Below, piece after piece: positions 8,709 through 17,283 of a DNA stretch of 64,000 nucleotides (within the stretch, counting starts at the first letter, position 1; every line of letters starts with the position of its first letter). The position numbers were made by a program, and so were the translations under genes. The stretch comes from Fictibacillus phosphorivorans (GTDB taxonomy: Bacteria > Bacillota > Bacilli > Bacillales > Fictibacillaceae), in contig NZ_VDZU01000001.1 in the NCBI RefSeq assembly GCF_007673525.1, positions 1,054,001-1,118,000 on the forward strand, in the 5' to 3' direction. The notes below the pieces were generated by a model, which worked only from the letters and a program-made list of their open reading frames with translations, did not search any database and was not told where the DNA came from.

Positions 8709-8962
8709 TCCCTCTTATTATGTCATCCTCGTTCTACTACTCTTCCCATAATTTGAAGGATGCAAAACCAAATATGAATAATTTTATACAATAAAAACTC
8801 TTATTTACTTTTATATACCAAATTTATGTGAGGTATGACTTAATTCCAGTAATCAAATTGAAACATTAAAGGCGACTATCCTCATGCGAAGCGATACATT
8901 TCCTTATCTATACTATTAATATACTCAAATAATAATAGTTTCCGTTGGAAGGAGAGAAGACT

Positions 8963-10153
8963 TTGAAAAAAGGTTTAGTGTTGTTTATGGGGATATTGCT
9001 TGGGAGCTTATCATTTTGGAGTTACAAGGGAGAAGCAGCAAGCTATGTAAATCCAAATCAAACGTATACATATGAAACGATGACGAGTAACATTAAAACA
9101 CTCGCTCAAAAATATCCTGGATTAGTCCAATATCGTTCACTTGGGAAAACACCTTATGGCAGAGATATATGGGCAGTAAAGCTGGGTAGAGGTGATGCGA
9201 CGGTACTCTACAATGCATCTCATCATGCCAGAGAATGGATGACGACAAATATCGTGATGGAGATGATCGATCAGTATAGCGAACGCTATGTAGCCAACAG
9301 TACGATGGACGGTTACAATGTTGCAAACGTATTGAATAACACGTCGATCTGGTTTGTACCAATGACTAACCCAGATGGTGTCACACTTCAGCAAAAAGGC
9401 TTATCTGCTTTTCCTGCAGCAGCTCATGCTAACCTCATCAAGATGAATGGTGGAAGCAAGGATTTTAAAAGATGGAAGTCGAACGCACAAGGAGTTGATC
9501 TGAACAGACAATATCCTGCCCGTTGGGAACAGATTTCAAATAATGCGAAAGCGCCTTCTTATAAAGACTACAAGGGTAGTGCTCCACTTGTGACGAAAGA
9601 AGCAAAAGCTATGACTGCACTCACTTATCTCGTAGATCCTGAGATTACAAATTCTTATCACACAGCTGGAAGAATACTATACTACCATTTTAATTATGGA
9701 ACAAATACCTTTGAGGGAGACAAAACGCTTGGTACAACCCTGGCTAACATGACCGGCTATAGACTCATTCCTCCTGATACTGAGCTATCAAGTGGTGGTG
9801 GATATAAAGACTGGTTCATCCAAACCTTCAAACGCCCTGGTTTTACGTTTGAACTTGCTCCATATGCAGGCGAGACGAACCCGCCGATCACGATTATTAA
9901 CGAAGAATGGACAAGGAATAAAAAAGCAGGACTTTATATGGCAGTAGAAGGGGACAAGCGTTGGGAGAAGCGCATAACACCAATAACAAAAACCATTACG
10001 CTTACTCAAAAAGTTCCTTTACATGATCGTCCTCATGTAAATCATAAAATGGCTGCAGCAAGTCTATATCCAGGGACGTATAAAGCAAATGCAGCGTATG
10101 GAAACTTTTATCGTATCCAAACCATTCTTGGACCAAAGTGGATTGTAAAATAA
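8963..10153 (+). CDS. Secreted M14-family zinc carboxypeptidase
   Basis: TTG 8963 follows GGAAGGAGAG and gives a 396-residue product with a signal peptide likely cleaved near GEAAS (residue 25). The M14 catalytic set is complete: zinc ligands H88 and E91 in SHHAREW, substrate-binding Asn-Arg in VDLNRQYPARW, third zinc ligand in TNSYHTAG, and the catalytic Glu in GFTFELAP. This layout resembles bacterial enzymes that cut gamma-D-glutamyl-meso-diaminopimelate in spore or cell-wall peptides, but general carboxypeptidase action is equally possible. The last 50 residues look like a small SH3-type wall-binding module. It is flanked by a bidirectional terminator and appears monocistronic. Confidence 0.87.
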   Translation: MKKGLVLFMGILLGSLSFWSYKGEAASYVNPNQTYTYETMTSNIKTLAQKYPGLVQYRSLGKTPYGRDIWAVKLGRGDATVLYNASHHAREWMTTNIVMEMIDQYSERYVANSTMDGYNVANVLNNTSIWFVPMTNPDGVTLQQKGLSAFPAAAHANLIKMNGGSKDFKRWKSNAQGVDLNRQYPARWEQISNNAKAPSYKDYKGSAPLVTKEAKAMTALTYLVDPEITNSYHTAGRILYYHFNYGTNTFEGDKTLGTTLANMTGYRLIPPDTELSSGGGYKDWFIQTFKRPGFTFELAPYAGETNPPITIINEEWTRNKKAGLYMAVEGDKRWEKRITPITKTITLTQKVPLHDRPHVNHKMAAASLYPGTYKANAAYGNFYRIQTILGPKWIVK

Positions 10154-10160
10154 AGCACAA

Positions 10161-10197
10161 AAAAACTGCTCTCTGAATCCTAGAGAGCAGTTTTTTT
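10161..10197. terminator. Bidirectional intrinsic terminator
   Basis: A 14-bp stem (10161-10174 with 10182-10195) is flanked by A and T tracts on both sides. It separates the convergent M14 peptidase and MFS transporter genes. Confidence 0.9.
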
Positions 10198-11469
10198 CTA
10201 TGCACTAATCGTATGAGACGAATCCACTTTCGGTTCTGGAACAAACATAAGAATCGTAATACCAATGATGAACAGAACGACAAGGCTGAACACAGCACTT
10301 GCAGAGTTTCCAGTCACTTGCGCGGTTACAGCAATTAACAACGGACCCATAATGGAAGCGAACTTGCCGAAAATATTATAAAAGCCAAAGAATTCATTCG
10401 AGTTTTCTTTCGGAACCAGTTTAGCAAAATAGGCACGGCTTAACGCTTGAATTCCACCTTGAGACGTAGCAACAAGCATCGCTAAAATCCAAAAATCCAT
10501 CGTTGTTTTTAAGAAATATGCGTAAATACAAACGATAATATAAACACATATACCAACGTAAAGCATCTTCTTACCAGTAAATCTCTCTGCTAACCTTCCA
10601 TATAGAATGGCAAAAGGAGCAGCGACCACTTGTGTGACAAAAAGGATGATTAAAAGATTAGTAGAACTGATTCCAAGATCTGAACCGTAAGCAGTGGACA
10701 TCGTTATGATGGTTCCAACGCCATCGATATAGAAGAAATAGGCAAGCAGGAATAAAAACAAAGCACGATATTTTCGTATTTCTTTCATTGTTTTACCTAA
10801 ACGTTTAAAGCTGTTGATCAGAGGTTTCGGCTCTCGTTCGATGCCGTACTTCTGGTAAACGTTCTTTAGCATAGGAATCGTAAAAATGCCCCACCAAATG
10901 GCAGTGATTAAAAACGCAATCTTGCTAGCTAAAGTAGTTGAAATAGGCAAAACTTCATTTTGTGCCAACACGATAATCGCGATACTGGTCAAAAATGGAA
11001 TCGTACTCCCGATATATCCTAATCCGAATCCTCTAGATGACACTCTGTTCATTCTTTCTTCCGTTGTTACATCGGTTATAAAAGCATCATAAAAGACATT
11101 AGATCCACTAGAGCCTATTGCAGTTAATGTATAAAAAATTAATAATAATAGCCATTGATCACTTGGAATAAAAGCTAATGATGCGGTAGAAATAAGACCA
11201 AGTGCAAAAAAGAATGTGAAGAATCGCTTCTTTAATCCTTTGTAATCAGCAATTGTACCTAAAACGGGGCTAAGCATCGCTAAAATAAATGTGGCAATCG
11301 CGATTGTATACCCCAAATAAGCCGTTGAATCTGATGAACTGACTCCTGCGTTTGTCGCGGCTGCTTTAAAGAACAAAGGAAATACAGCTGTTGAGATAAT
11401 GATAGAATACGCTGAGTTTGCCCAATCATAATACATCCAGCTATTCTCTTCTTTCGTAAACCGTTTCAT
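10198..11469 (-). CDS. MFS transporter of the UMF1/YxiO (Atg22-like) family
   Basis: The 423-residue protein has about twelve spans and opens with ENSWMYYDWANSAYSIIIST, the N-terminal signature of the UMF1/Atg22-like group (YxiO in B. subtilis). Eukaryotic Atg22 effluxes amino acids from vacuoles; the bacterial substrate is unknown. The start has GAGAGGAC at good distance. It lies 33 bases behind the phosphodiesterase-like gene on the same strand, so the two may be cotranscribed, which would suggest a link between hydrolysis and transport that I cannot specify. Confidence 0.82.
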   Translation of the reverse strand: MKRFTKEENSWMYYDWANSAYSIIISTAVFPLFFKAAATNAGVSSSDSTAYLGYTIAIATFILAMLSPVLGTIADYKGLKKRFFTFFFALGLISTASLAFIPSDQWLLLLIFYTLTAIGSSGSNVFYDAFITDVTTEERMNRVSSRGFGLGYIGSTIPFLTSIAIIVLAQNEVLPISTTLASKIAFLITAIWWGIFTIPMLKNVYQKYGIEREPKPLINSFKRLGKTMKEIRKYRALFLFLLAYFFYIDGVGTIITMSTAYGSDLGISSTNLLIILFVTQVVAAPFAILYGRLAERFTGKKMLYVGICVYIIVCIYAYFLKTTMDFWILAMLVATSQGGIQALSRAYFAKLVPKENSNEFFGFYNIFGKFASIMGPLLIAVTAQVTGNSASAVFSLVVLFIIGITILMFVPEPKVDSSHTISA

Positions 11470-11502
11470 AGGTTTTGTCCTCTCTCTACTAGAATTTAAA
11501 AT

Positions 11503-12810
11503 CTAGCTGGTTAAAAAATCTTGCACGACTTTACCATCTGTTTCACCTAAATCTAGACCTAATAGTTTAGCAAATGTAGGTCCTTCATCGATTAAATGCA
11601 TGGAAGGAACAACGACATTTCTTTTTATCCCTTTACCTGCTAATAACAGAATAGTTGTGTAGTCTTCTTTTTTAGGGGAGTACCCATGACACGCATGTGT
11701 ATACCGCTTTCTTCTCACATCTTGATCAGTAATTTCATTCAGAAAAGAGCCTTCATGATCTTCGTTAAAATAAAAGCCGCGTCTGGCTTCTACCATAAAC
11801 GCACAACGATCATCAGCACCTGTGGCAGCTGCTTCTTCTTGACTGTAGATCTTTTCAATACCATTTCTTTCATCAATCAATAAGTGGTTAAGTAGATTTT
11901 TAACTACCTCCTTTGTTTGTATATCAGATGAATCCTTAAGGTAAATATATGCTGATCCATCACAACTTTTGCAATAGGCTTTCCAATTCTGTATAACCCC
12001 TTTAGAATCAGTGTCTATTACTTGTTGTTCTTTCAATAACACATTCAGTTTAATAGCTTTGCTCTCATCGAGTGCGCTATGATCTCCTAATACGGCGATC
12101 GTCGTTTCTTCATAGATACCAGCTTCCTTTATGGATTCGACAATTCTACCGAGTCTGTTGTCATGTCTTTTTATTGCATCCATTGCTTCATCAGAAGAAA
12201 ATCCATGGTAGTGCCTCTGTGAATCCAGATCAACAAAATGAACAAGCAATAGCTGAGGTTTTTTATTCTTAATCGTATGTATTGTGGACTCTAAAACAAA
12301 ATCATCAAGCTCAGGCTGGTTCAAACCACTACGCAGATGTCCGAATCGACGGTTCAAATCAAGTTGGTATCGTTTACTTCCGTTTAAGAGAGATACAGGA
12401 ATCTGATGGTGCCACTTACGGTTTGCAAAGATTTCAGGCATGTTGTAATCGATGTTCGCTCTTGCAGTGACTGGCCATAAGAGGGCACCCGTAGTCATAC
12501 CTGCTTTTTTAGCTTCATCATATAAAGTAGTTCCTTTAATATGTTTTCTGTGCCAATACCAATCAGGCGAAGCTTTGCCCGGCTGTGTTAACGTGTTATT
12601 TACAATTCCGTGGTTTTTGGGGTATCTTCCTGTAACAATCGAGGTATGACAGGGATACGTTACAGAAGGATAGATTGTCTCTACTTTTTTGCTATGTGAG
12701 CCTCGATTTAAAAATTCCTTGAAATTCGGAAGCTGCTCTAATATAGGAAAATCAAGGGAAGATAGACAGTCAAATGAGATGACAACTAAATGATTGGTTA
12801 GACGGGACAT
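11503..12810 (-). CDS. Alkaline phosphatase superfamily / type I phosphodiesterase-nucleotide pyrophosphatase
   Basis: ATG 12810 follows GGAGGAGTG; the longer frame adds an unlikely leader. The 435-residue protein has the metal site of the superfamily: VVISFDCL near the start, the nucleophile region YPSVTYPCHTSIVTG (Thr or Ser), VDLDSQRHYHG, VLGDHSA and a late CHGYSP histidine. Relatives hydrolyse nucleotide or phospholipid phosphodiesters. No signal peptide is evident, so it is probably cytoplasmic. It precedes the UMF1-type transporter gene on the same strand. The exact substrate is unknown. Confidence 0.8.
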   Translation of the reverse strand: MSRLTNHLVVISFDCLSSLDFPILEQLPNFKEFLNRGSHSKKVETIYPSVTYPCHTSIVTGRYPKNHGIVNNTLTQPGKASPDWYWHRKHIKGTTLYDEAKKAGMTTGALLWPVTARANIDYNMPEIFANRKWHHQIPVSLLNGSKRYQLDLNRRFGHLRSGLNQPELDDFVLESTIHTIKNKKPQLLLVHFVDLDSQRHYHGFSSDEAMDAIKRHDNRLGRIVESIKEAGIYEETTIAVLGDHSALDESKAIKLNVLLKEQQVIDTDSKGVIQNWKAYCKSCDGSAYIYLKDSSDIQTKEVVKNLLNHLLIDERNGIEKIYSQEEAAATGADDRCAFMVEARRGFYFNEDHEGSFLNEITDQDVRRKRYTHACHGYSPKKEDYTTILLLAGKGIKRNVVVPSMHLIDEGPTFAKLLGLDLGETDGKVVQDFLTS

Positions 12811-12981
12811 AACACTCCTCCAAAAGTTGCTAAGATTAACCATTCTAAATTAAATGATAGCATAAGGGAATATACCACGTGTAAAGTCTGTGTATGAATT
12901 ATAAAAAATCACACCATTTCCTTTCCAAACTTTGTAAGTTATGTTATGAATGAATTATCTCATTAAATAGCGGGTGATGAA

Positions 12982-13395
12982 GTGATCAAATGGTGGTTAG
13001 GTGTTGTATTGATGTTTTTTATCACAACTGGGGTAATATTGTACGTCTTCACGATGGATTACGCATCCGAAAAAGCAATGATCGAAATCACAAAAGAATT
13101 AAAGTCGAATGAAGATGAGATCACAAAACTTCTAGAAGACCCAGAGATTAGAAAGTACATAGAAACAGGAAAACCTCCAAAGCAGAAGTTGCCATTTACT
13201 ACTAAGAATGATGCTGTTCAATTTATTTCTGAAAGATACTCAGTTCAAGAGTTAGCAAGGATTAGAGAAAAAGTAAGTAAAGGCTTGAACGAAGATGAAA
13301 AGCTAGCGGTATATGAGAAGTTGCTCGAAAAAGTTACGGATGATGAGCTGATGGCGTTGAAAGTAGTCGCTTTAAAAGAGATAAAGAAAAAATAA
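12982..13395 (+). CDS. Membrane-anchored helical protein, unknown function
   Basis: The 137-residue protein has one N-terminal membrane span (about residues 4-24) followed by a charged, mostly helical outer part with regular Glu/Lys spacing (DEITKLLEDPEIRKYIETG and VSKGLNEDEKLAVYEKLLEKV). GTG 12982 follows GGGTGATG. It stands alone, ending at a shared terminator. I recognise no enzymatic motif; it resembles anchored hypothetical proteins common in bacilli. Confidence 0.7.
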   Translation: MIKWWLGVVLMFFITTGVILYVFTMDYASEKAMIEITKELKSNEDEITKLLEDPEIRKYIETGKPPKQKLPFTTKNDAVQFISERYSVQELARIREKVSKGLNEDEKLAVYEKLLEKVTDDELMALKVVALKEIKKK

Positions 13396-13421
13396 AAAAG
13401 CCCCTACGTAGGGCTTTTTTT
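13395..13421. terminator. Bidirectional intrinsic terminator
   Basis: AAAAAGCCC (13395-13403) pairs with GGGCTTTTT (13411-13419) with flanking A and T tracts, between convergent genes. Confidence 0.85.
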
Positions 13422-13427
13422 GTGTCG

Positions 13428-14201
13428 CTAAAACGATACTCTGATCTTTCCATCAACTTTTGAAATATAGTAGCCTTTATTTTGGCCCTCCTTGAAATGA
13501 ATGGGTTCTCCTGTTTTAATGACTTCTTGAATTTGATCTTTAATCGTAGGATGCATATCGTATAGAACTTCAACGTTTTCGATTGAAACCGTATTGATAC
13601 CCGTACTAAAGCCCATAATCAATTGATCGGTAGAATTATCAAACATCAAAAAACAATCACTATTCTCAATCGCATAAAGAGCAGCATCATGTTTCTTTGC
13701 GATGGCTACGAGATGTTTTAAGTTCTCATGTGTGTCATCCATTAAGCTCACGTATGTGTAGCCGTCGATGATTTTAGTTTCTGGCATTTTTGTTTGTGTT
13801 TGCTCTTCTTGTTTAGGTTTTTCCTCCACTTTTTTTGTTTGAGGCTGAACAGCAGGCTTTGGTGCAGGTTTTGTTGTTTCAATTTTATTTTCTTTAGGCT
13901 TTTCGGAAATCTGTGGCTGTTCTACTTTTTCTTTTTCAACTGGATTTTGAACTGTCTTTTCATTTTGAGATTGAACAGGAACGTTCGTTTTCGAAGCTGC
14001 TACCAGTTTTTCATTTTCTTCGACATTATTTTGTTTAAGTGTAAGAACTTCATTTGATCGTTCAGAAGTAACTGCCTCATGTTTAAGAGGCGTATTTTGT
14101 TCTGTTGCTCTTACTTTGCTTTCAAAATCGCTATCATTTAATACCCCGATTGTTAGTAACGCTGTTGCTGTAAAGATTACCGTACGTTTTTTGAATTTCA
14201 A
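13428..14201 (-). CDS. Secreted or anchored protein with a long Pro/Lys/Glu-rich linker
   Basis: The 257-residue product begins with a signal-like segment (MKFKKRTVIFTATALLTIGV). Residues about 30-140 are low-complexity and rich in Glu, Lys, Gln, Thr and Pro (for example EKPKENKIETTKPAPKPAVQ), typical of a wall-spanning spacer. A compact C-terminal domain of about 115 residues starts near IIDGYTYVSLMDD. I do not recognise that domain. AGGACTTAAATTG precedes the ATG. It is monocistronic, and upstream lies a 270-base stretch shared with the divergent symporter operon. Confidence 0.7.
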   Translation of the reverse strand: MKFKKRTVIFTATALLTIGVLNDSDFESKVRATEQNTPLKHEAVTSERSNEVLTLKQNNVEENEKLVAASKTNVPVQSQNEKTVQNPVEKEKVEQPQISEKPKENKIETTKPAPKPAVQPQTKKVEEKPKQEEQTQTKMPETKIIDGYTYVSLMDDTHENLKHLVAIAKKHDAALYAIENSDCFLMFDNSTDQLIMGFSTGINTVSIENVEVLYDMHPTIKDQIQEVIKTGEPIHFKEGQNKGYYISKVDGKIRVSF

Positions 14202-14414
14202 TTTAAGTCCTCCCCAATGTCTTGTTACTTATTAGACGAGAGAAGAACTAAAATGGTTTCACTAATATTACAAAAATATTTCATAAATGTTACAAAATGA
14301 TATTCTCTAGAAAAAATTAGGAACTTTAAAGGGGTTTCTATGGATAAAAAGAAGTCATTTAATACGTCGTTGGTTTTAGGAGGAATTAAGCAAGTAATAT
14401 TTTTTCACATAATT

Positions 14415-14429
14415 ATGTAAGCGCATTCA
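14415..14429 (+). promoter_or_regulatory. cre site (CcpA operator) ahead of the symporter operon
   Basis: ATGTAAGCGCATTCA fits the cre consensus WTGNAANCGNWNNCW at every fixed position. It lies 46 bases before the small accessory gene, so carbon catabolite control of the symporter is likely. Confidence 0.65.
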
Positions 14430-14474
14430 AAATAATTCGTTTTCACATTTATGTCATTGGAGGAGATTATGCTT

Positions 14475-14594
14475 ATGCTGGGAATGGAAGATGGACTTAT
14501 CGCATTTGTATGGGTGGCTACTGTTGTTTCGGCATTAGGGTGTGTTGTATTTGGTGGATTCATGTGGAACAGAGGAGGCGATGACTCAAAATGA
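14475..14594 (+). CDS. Symporter small accessory protein
   Basis: A 39-residue peptide, MLGMEDGLIAFVWVATVVSA followed by a glycine-rich half of one membrane span and the polar tail WNRGGDDSK. GGAGGAG (14459-14465) fits ATG 14475 better than the earlier in-frame ATG at 14469. Its TGA overlaps the ATG of the sodium/solute symporter (ATGA), so the two are translationally coupled. Such one-span peptides encoded right before SSS symporters are known as symporter small accessory proteins; their exact role is unclear. Confidence 0.8.
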   Translation: MLGMEDGLIAFVWVATVVSALGCVVFGGFMWNRGGDDSK

Positions 14595-16189
14595 ATTTTG
14601 CTGTCCTTATCCCAATTCTTATCGTATATATGGGTATCATGTCATGGCTTGCTTATTATGGATATAAAAAGACTGTAACAGAGTCAGATTATTTAGTGGG
14701 TGGGAGAAACATTCACCCTGCGATCATGGCATTGTCTTACGGAGCTACTTTCATAAGTACATCGGCCATTGTTGGTTTCGGTGGCGTATCAGCAGCTCAT
14801 GGATTTAGCTTGTTATGGCTAGCCTTTCTTAACATCGTACTAGGTATATTTGTCGCATTTGCGATTTTTGGGACCAAGATTAGAAAATTGTCCCTAGATC
14901 TAAACGCTACAACGTTTCCTACATTGCTAGGAAAAAGATATGATTCAAAATTTATCACAGTTTTTTCAGGGGCTATGATTTTTATTTTAATGCCAGCCTA
15001 TACGAGTATCGTTTTGATTGGAGGAGGAAGATTTCTTCAAGAATCACTTTCGATGAACTTTAATCTCGCTCTTATTCTGCTAGCTGCAATCATTGGAATC
15101 TATGTAGTAACCGGTGGAATTAAGGCCGTCATGTATACCGATGCGTTTGGTGCGGTTGTCATGTTGATCGGGATGGCTATCTTCTTATTCGTCACCTACC
15201 AAGCAGTAGGAGGCATTATGGAGGGGCATAATGGATTAACCGCAATGAAGGATCTTGTGCCTCAAGCTCTTGTCGATCAAGGTCATCAAGGCTGGACAAG
15301 TATGCCTGAATTCGGATCTCCGCTGTGGTGGACCATTGTTAGTACCATTATCATGGGAGTTGGAATAGGAGTATTAGCGCAGCCTCAACTTGCGATGAGA
15401 TGCATGACTGTAAAAGATGATCGAGCACTTTATCGTTCTGTCTTAGTCGGCGGTGTTTTTATCTTTTTTATGACAGGTGCAGCTTTTGTGATCGGCCCGT
15501 TAAGCAATCTTTATTTTTATGAGAAAACGGGTGAGATCGCTCTAACAGCCGCAAAAGGAAACGTCGATCTTATCATCCCTATCTTCATAAACCAAATCAT
15601 GCCTGAATGGTTTATCTATCTGTTTACACTCACTTTATTATCTGCCACTATCTCTACAATTAGTTCTCTTATTCATGTTCAAGCAACGGCTTTTGGCCAA
15701 GATATTTTAAAAACACTCGGTGTTAAATCCCTTTTTGGATCTAAGCTTAACCCTTCTAGAATTGGGGTGCTTATCGGTGTGATCGCTGCAGTCATTTTAG
15801 CTTACTTGCTTCCAGCTGGAATCATCGCTCAAGCAACGGCTTTTTGGTTTGGCATATGTGCAGCCGGATTTATGCCAGCTCTGATTGGAGCACTATATTG
15901 GAAAAGAGCTACGAAGACCGCAGCTACAGCAAGTATGATCGTCGGGTTTACGGTAAGTATCATCGGTTTCTTATTTATACACCTTAAAGAATCTGCTGCT
16001 ATCGGGTTATCACAAGCATGGTTTGGAAAAGCAGCTCTATTTCCTTATCCATGGACACACATCGATCCTCTATTCTACGCTTTACCTTTATCTTCAGCCG
16101 TATTTATAATCGTTAGCTTACTTGATAAAAGAACAACCGTTACAAAGAATAAAGAAAAAGAACCATTGATACCAGCAGTACCGGAATAA
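14591..16189 (+). CDS. Sodium:solute symporter (SSS family)
   Basis: The 532-residue protein has about 13 membrane spans and the SSS core: SDYLVGGRNIHPAIMALSYGATFISTSAIVGF near residues 34-65, TGGIKAVMYTDAFGAVVM near 178-195, and LSATISTISSLIHVQATAFGQDIL near 350-373. It couples sodium entry to uptake of an organic solute such as a carboxylate, sugar or proline; substrate not determinable. It overlaps the 39-residue accessory gene by four bases and sits under a cre site, suggesting a carbon source. The C-terminus is charged and cytoplasmic. Confidence 0.87.
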   Translation: MNFAVLIPILIVYMGIMSWLAYYGYKKTVTESDYLVGGRNIHPAIMALSYGATFISTSAIVGFGGVSAAHGFSLLWLAFLNIVLGIFVAFAIFGTKIRKLSLDLNATTFPTLLGKRYDSKFITVFSGAMIFILMPAYTSIVLIGGGRFLQESLSMNFNLALILLAAIIGIYVVTGGIKAVMYTDAFGAVVMLIGMAIFLFVTYQAVGGIMEGHNGLTAMKDLVPQALVDQGHQGWTSMPEFGSPLWWTIVSTIIMGVGIGVLAQPQLAMRCMTVKDDRALYRSVLVGGVFIFFMTGAAFVIGPLSNLYFYEKTGEIALTAAKGNVDLIIPIFINQIMPEWFIYLFTLTLLSATISTISSLIHVQATAFGQDILKTLGVKSLFGSKLNPSRIGVLIGVIAAVILAYLLPAGIIAQATAFWFGICAAGFMPALIGALYWKRATKTAATASMIVGFTVSIIGFLFIHLKESAAIGLSQAWFGKAALFPYPWTHIDPLFYALPLSSAVFIIVSLLDKRTTVTKNKEKEPLIPAVPE

Positions 16190-16277
16190 AGTATTATATG
16201 TAAATTCAATTAAATAGAAGAAGTATGAACCTCCGTTATTTGTTGCAAACTAGGAACAGATAAAGGAGGTTTTTTAC

Positions 16278-16733
16278 ATGGATCAAGTAAAAGTCATTAT
16301 TATGAAATTTCTTGTATGCCTAATCGCATTTTGGATCGGACTCGATCTGTTCTTTGACGCTTCGATCAGTGATATCGTTTCTTTTGCGGTTACAACAACT
16401 GCAATCACCTATATTGTAGCGGACCGCATTTTGTTGCCGAGAATAGGTAAGAACAACACGTTGATGGCAGAGTTTATTTTAGCGTATCTAGTGGTTTGGA
16501 TTTTCGGATCGATCCTGTTAAACGGATACATGCAGATCGCGTGGGGAAGTGTGATCGCAGCGGGGATTATCACCGCTACAGAAGTATTTGTGCATCAGTA
16601 CTTATTAAAGCACATGCCTTCAAAGAATAAAGAGAGAACAGGAAGGCAGCAAAGAAGGTTTAGACCAGGCTTTCGTTATGCAACGGAATTTGCTGAAGAA
16701 CAAGACCCAAGAAATAAAAATAAAGAAGAATAG
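16278..16733 (+). CDS. YndM-like (DUF2512) membrane protein
   Basis: The 151-residue protein has four spans (about residues 8-25, 33-52, 62-82 and 88-108) with ITYIVADRILLPRIGKNNTLMAEF between spans 2 and 3, which I recognise from the DUF2512/YndM family of small Bacillus membrane proteins. A basic and acidic C-terminal tail of about 40 residues follows. AAAGGAGG precedes the ATG. Function is unknown. Confidence 0.75.
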   Translation: MDQVKVIIMKFLVCLIAFWIGLDLFFDASISDIVSFAVTTTAITYIVADRILLPRIGKNNTLMAEFILAYLVVWIFGSILLNGYMQIAWGSVIAAGIITATEVFVHQYLLKHMPSKNKERTGRQQRRFRPGFRYATEFAEEQDPRNKNKEE

Positions 16734-16742
16734 TCTCCAAAA

Positions 16743-16777
16743 AAAAGTATCATGATGTATACGCATGGTACTTTTAT
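16743..16777 (+). terminator. Intrinsic terminator after the yndM-like gene
   Basis: AAAGTATCATG pairs with CATGGTACTTT (one G-U pair), then TTTATAT. Confidence 0.65.
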
Positions 16778-16780
16778 ATC

Positions 16781-16811
16781 TAAAAAATCCCTTGAGCTCA
16801 CTCAAGGGATT
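16781..16811 (-). terminator. Intrinsic terminator of the tRNA-Ala gene
   Basis: AATCCCTTGAG (16786-16796) pairs with CTCAAGGGATT (16801-16811); on the minus strand the stem ends in six T. It lies 15 bases after the tRNA. Confidence 0.85.
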
Positions 16812-16825
16812 CGTTATTTTTTGTA

Positions 16826-16901
16826 TGGTGGAGACTAGCGGGATCGAACCGCTGACCTTTTGGCTGCCAGCCAAACGCTCTCCCAGCTGAGCTAAGCCCC
16901 C
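16826..16901 (-). tRNA. tRNA-Ala (anticodon GGC), CCA encoded
   Basis: Read on the minus strand a full cloverleaf forms: acceptor GGGGGCT/AGTCTCC with two G-U pairs, D-arm GCTCAGCTGGGAGAGC, anticodon arm with loop CTGGCAG (anticodon GGC), T-arm with TTCGATC, and an encoded CCA end. The 76-base length is normal. It is a solitary tRNA gene with its own terminator, reading codons GCC and GCU. Confidence 0.93.
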
Positions 16902-17147
16902 AAAAAATACTGACATAAAAAAGTATATAATTATTCTGAAAATGGAGCAAGTGATTTTTGGATAAATCTGCATACCCTCTTTCTAAACTTCAAATAATAA
17001 TTAAGATATATAACTACTTATGATCATTTGAAAAATGTCATCTAAAATTTAAACCACTTAAACATCCTAATTCTCCTCTGAAAGGACAATCTCACACAAG
17101 GATATAAGTCTATAAGTCTTTTTTACCTTAAAAGTATTTTTAATAAA

Positions 17148-17166
17148 ACTGGTATAGACAACTAGT
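17148..17166 (+). promoter_or_regulatory. NagR (dre) operator before nagZ
   Basis: ACTGGTATAGACAACTAGT matches the dre operator bound by NagR/YvoA/DasR GntR regulators (core TGGTNTAGACNA). The same 19 bases recur before nagA at 20692. GlcNAc-6-phosphate or GlcN-6-phosphate relieves such repression in B. subtilis. Confidence 0.82.
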
Positions 17167-17228
17167 CCTAGTAGCTTAAAGGACTTAAGTTCTGTTTTGT
17201 CCTCTTACGACAGGAACTGCTTTTTTTC
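17164..17228 (+). promoter_or_regulatory. Leader hairpin / possible attenuator before nagZ
   Basis: AGTTCTG (17188-17194) can pair with CAGGAACT (17211-17218), followed by eight T, forming a terminator-like hairpin inside the expected nagZ leader. Competing pairings exist: AGGAC (17180-17184) with GTCCT (17199-17203), and AGTCC (17164-17168) with GGACT (17181-17185). This looks like an attenuator, but no effector is evident. The rest of 16902-17283 shows no gene. Confidence 0.4.
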
Positions 17229-17247
17229 TACCGAAAAGTGACAAAGA

Positions 17248-17262
17248 AAGAAAGCGCTACCA
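17248..17262 (+). promoter_or_regulatory. cre-like site before nagZ
   Basis: AAGAAAGCGCTACCA matches the cre consensus with a single mismatch (A for the first T). It lies 22 bases before the nagZ ATG. Confidence 0.4.
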
Positions 17263-17283
17263 AATTTTAAGGAGGTTAGTAAT

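Noticed and set aside
14340-14420. 26-residue frame after AAAGGGG
   Set aside because: Composition is unremarkable, the stop falls in the cre site, and no family is recognised; chance is more likely than a leader peptide.
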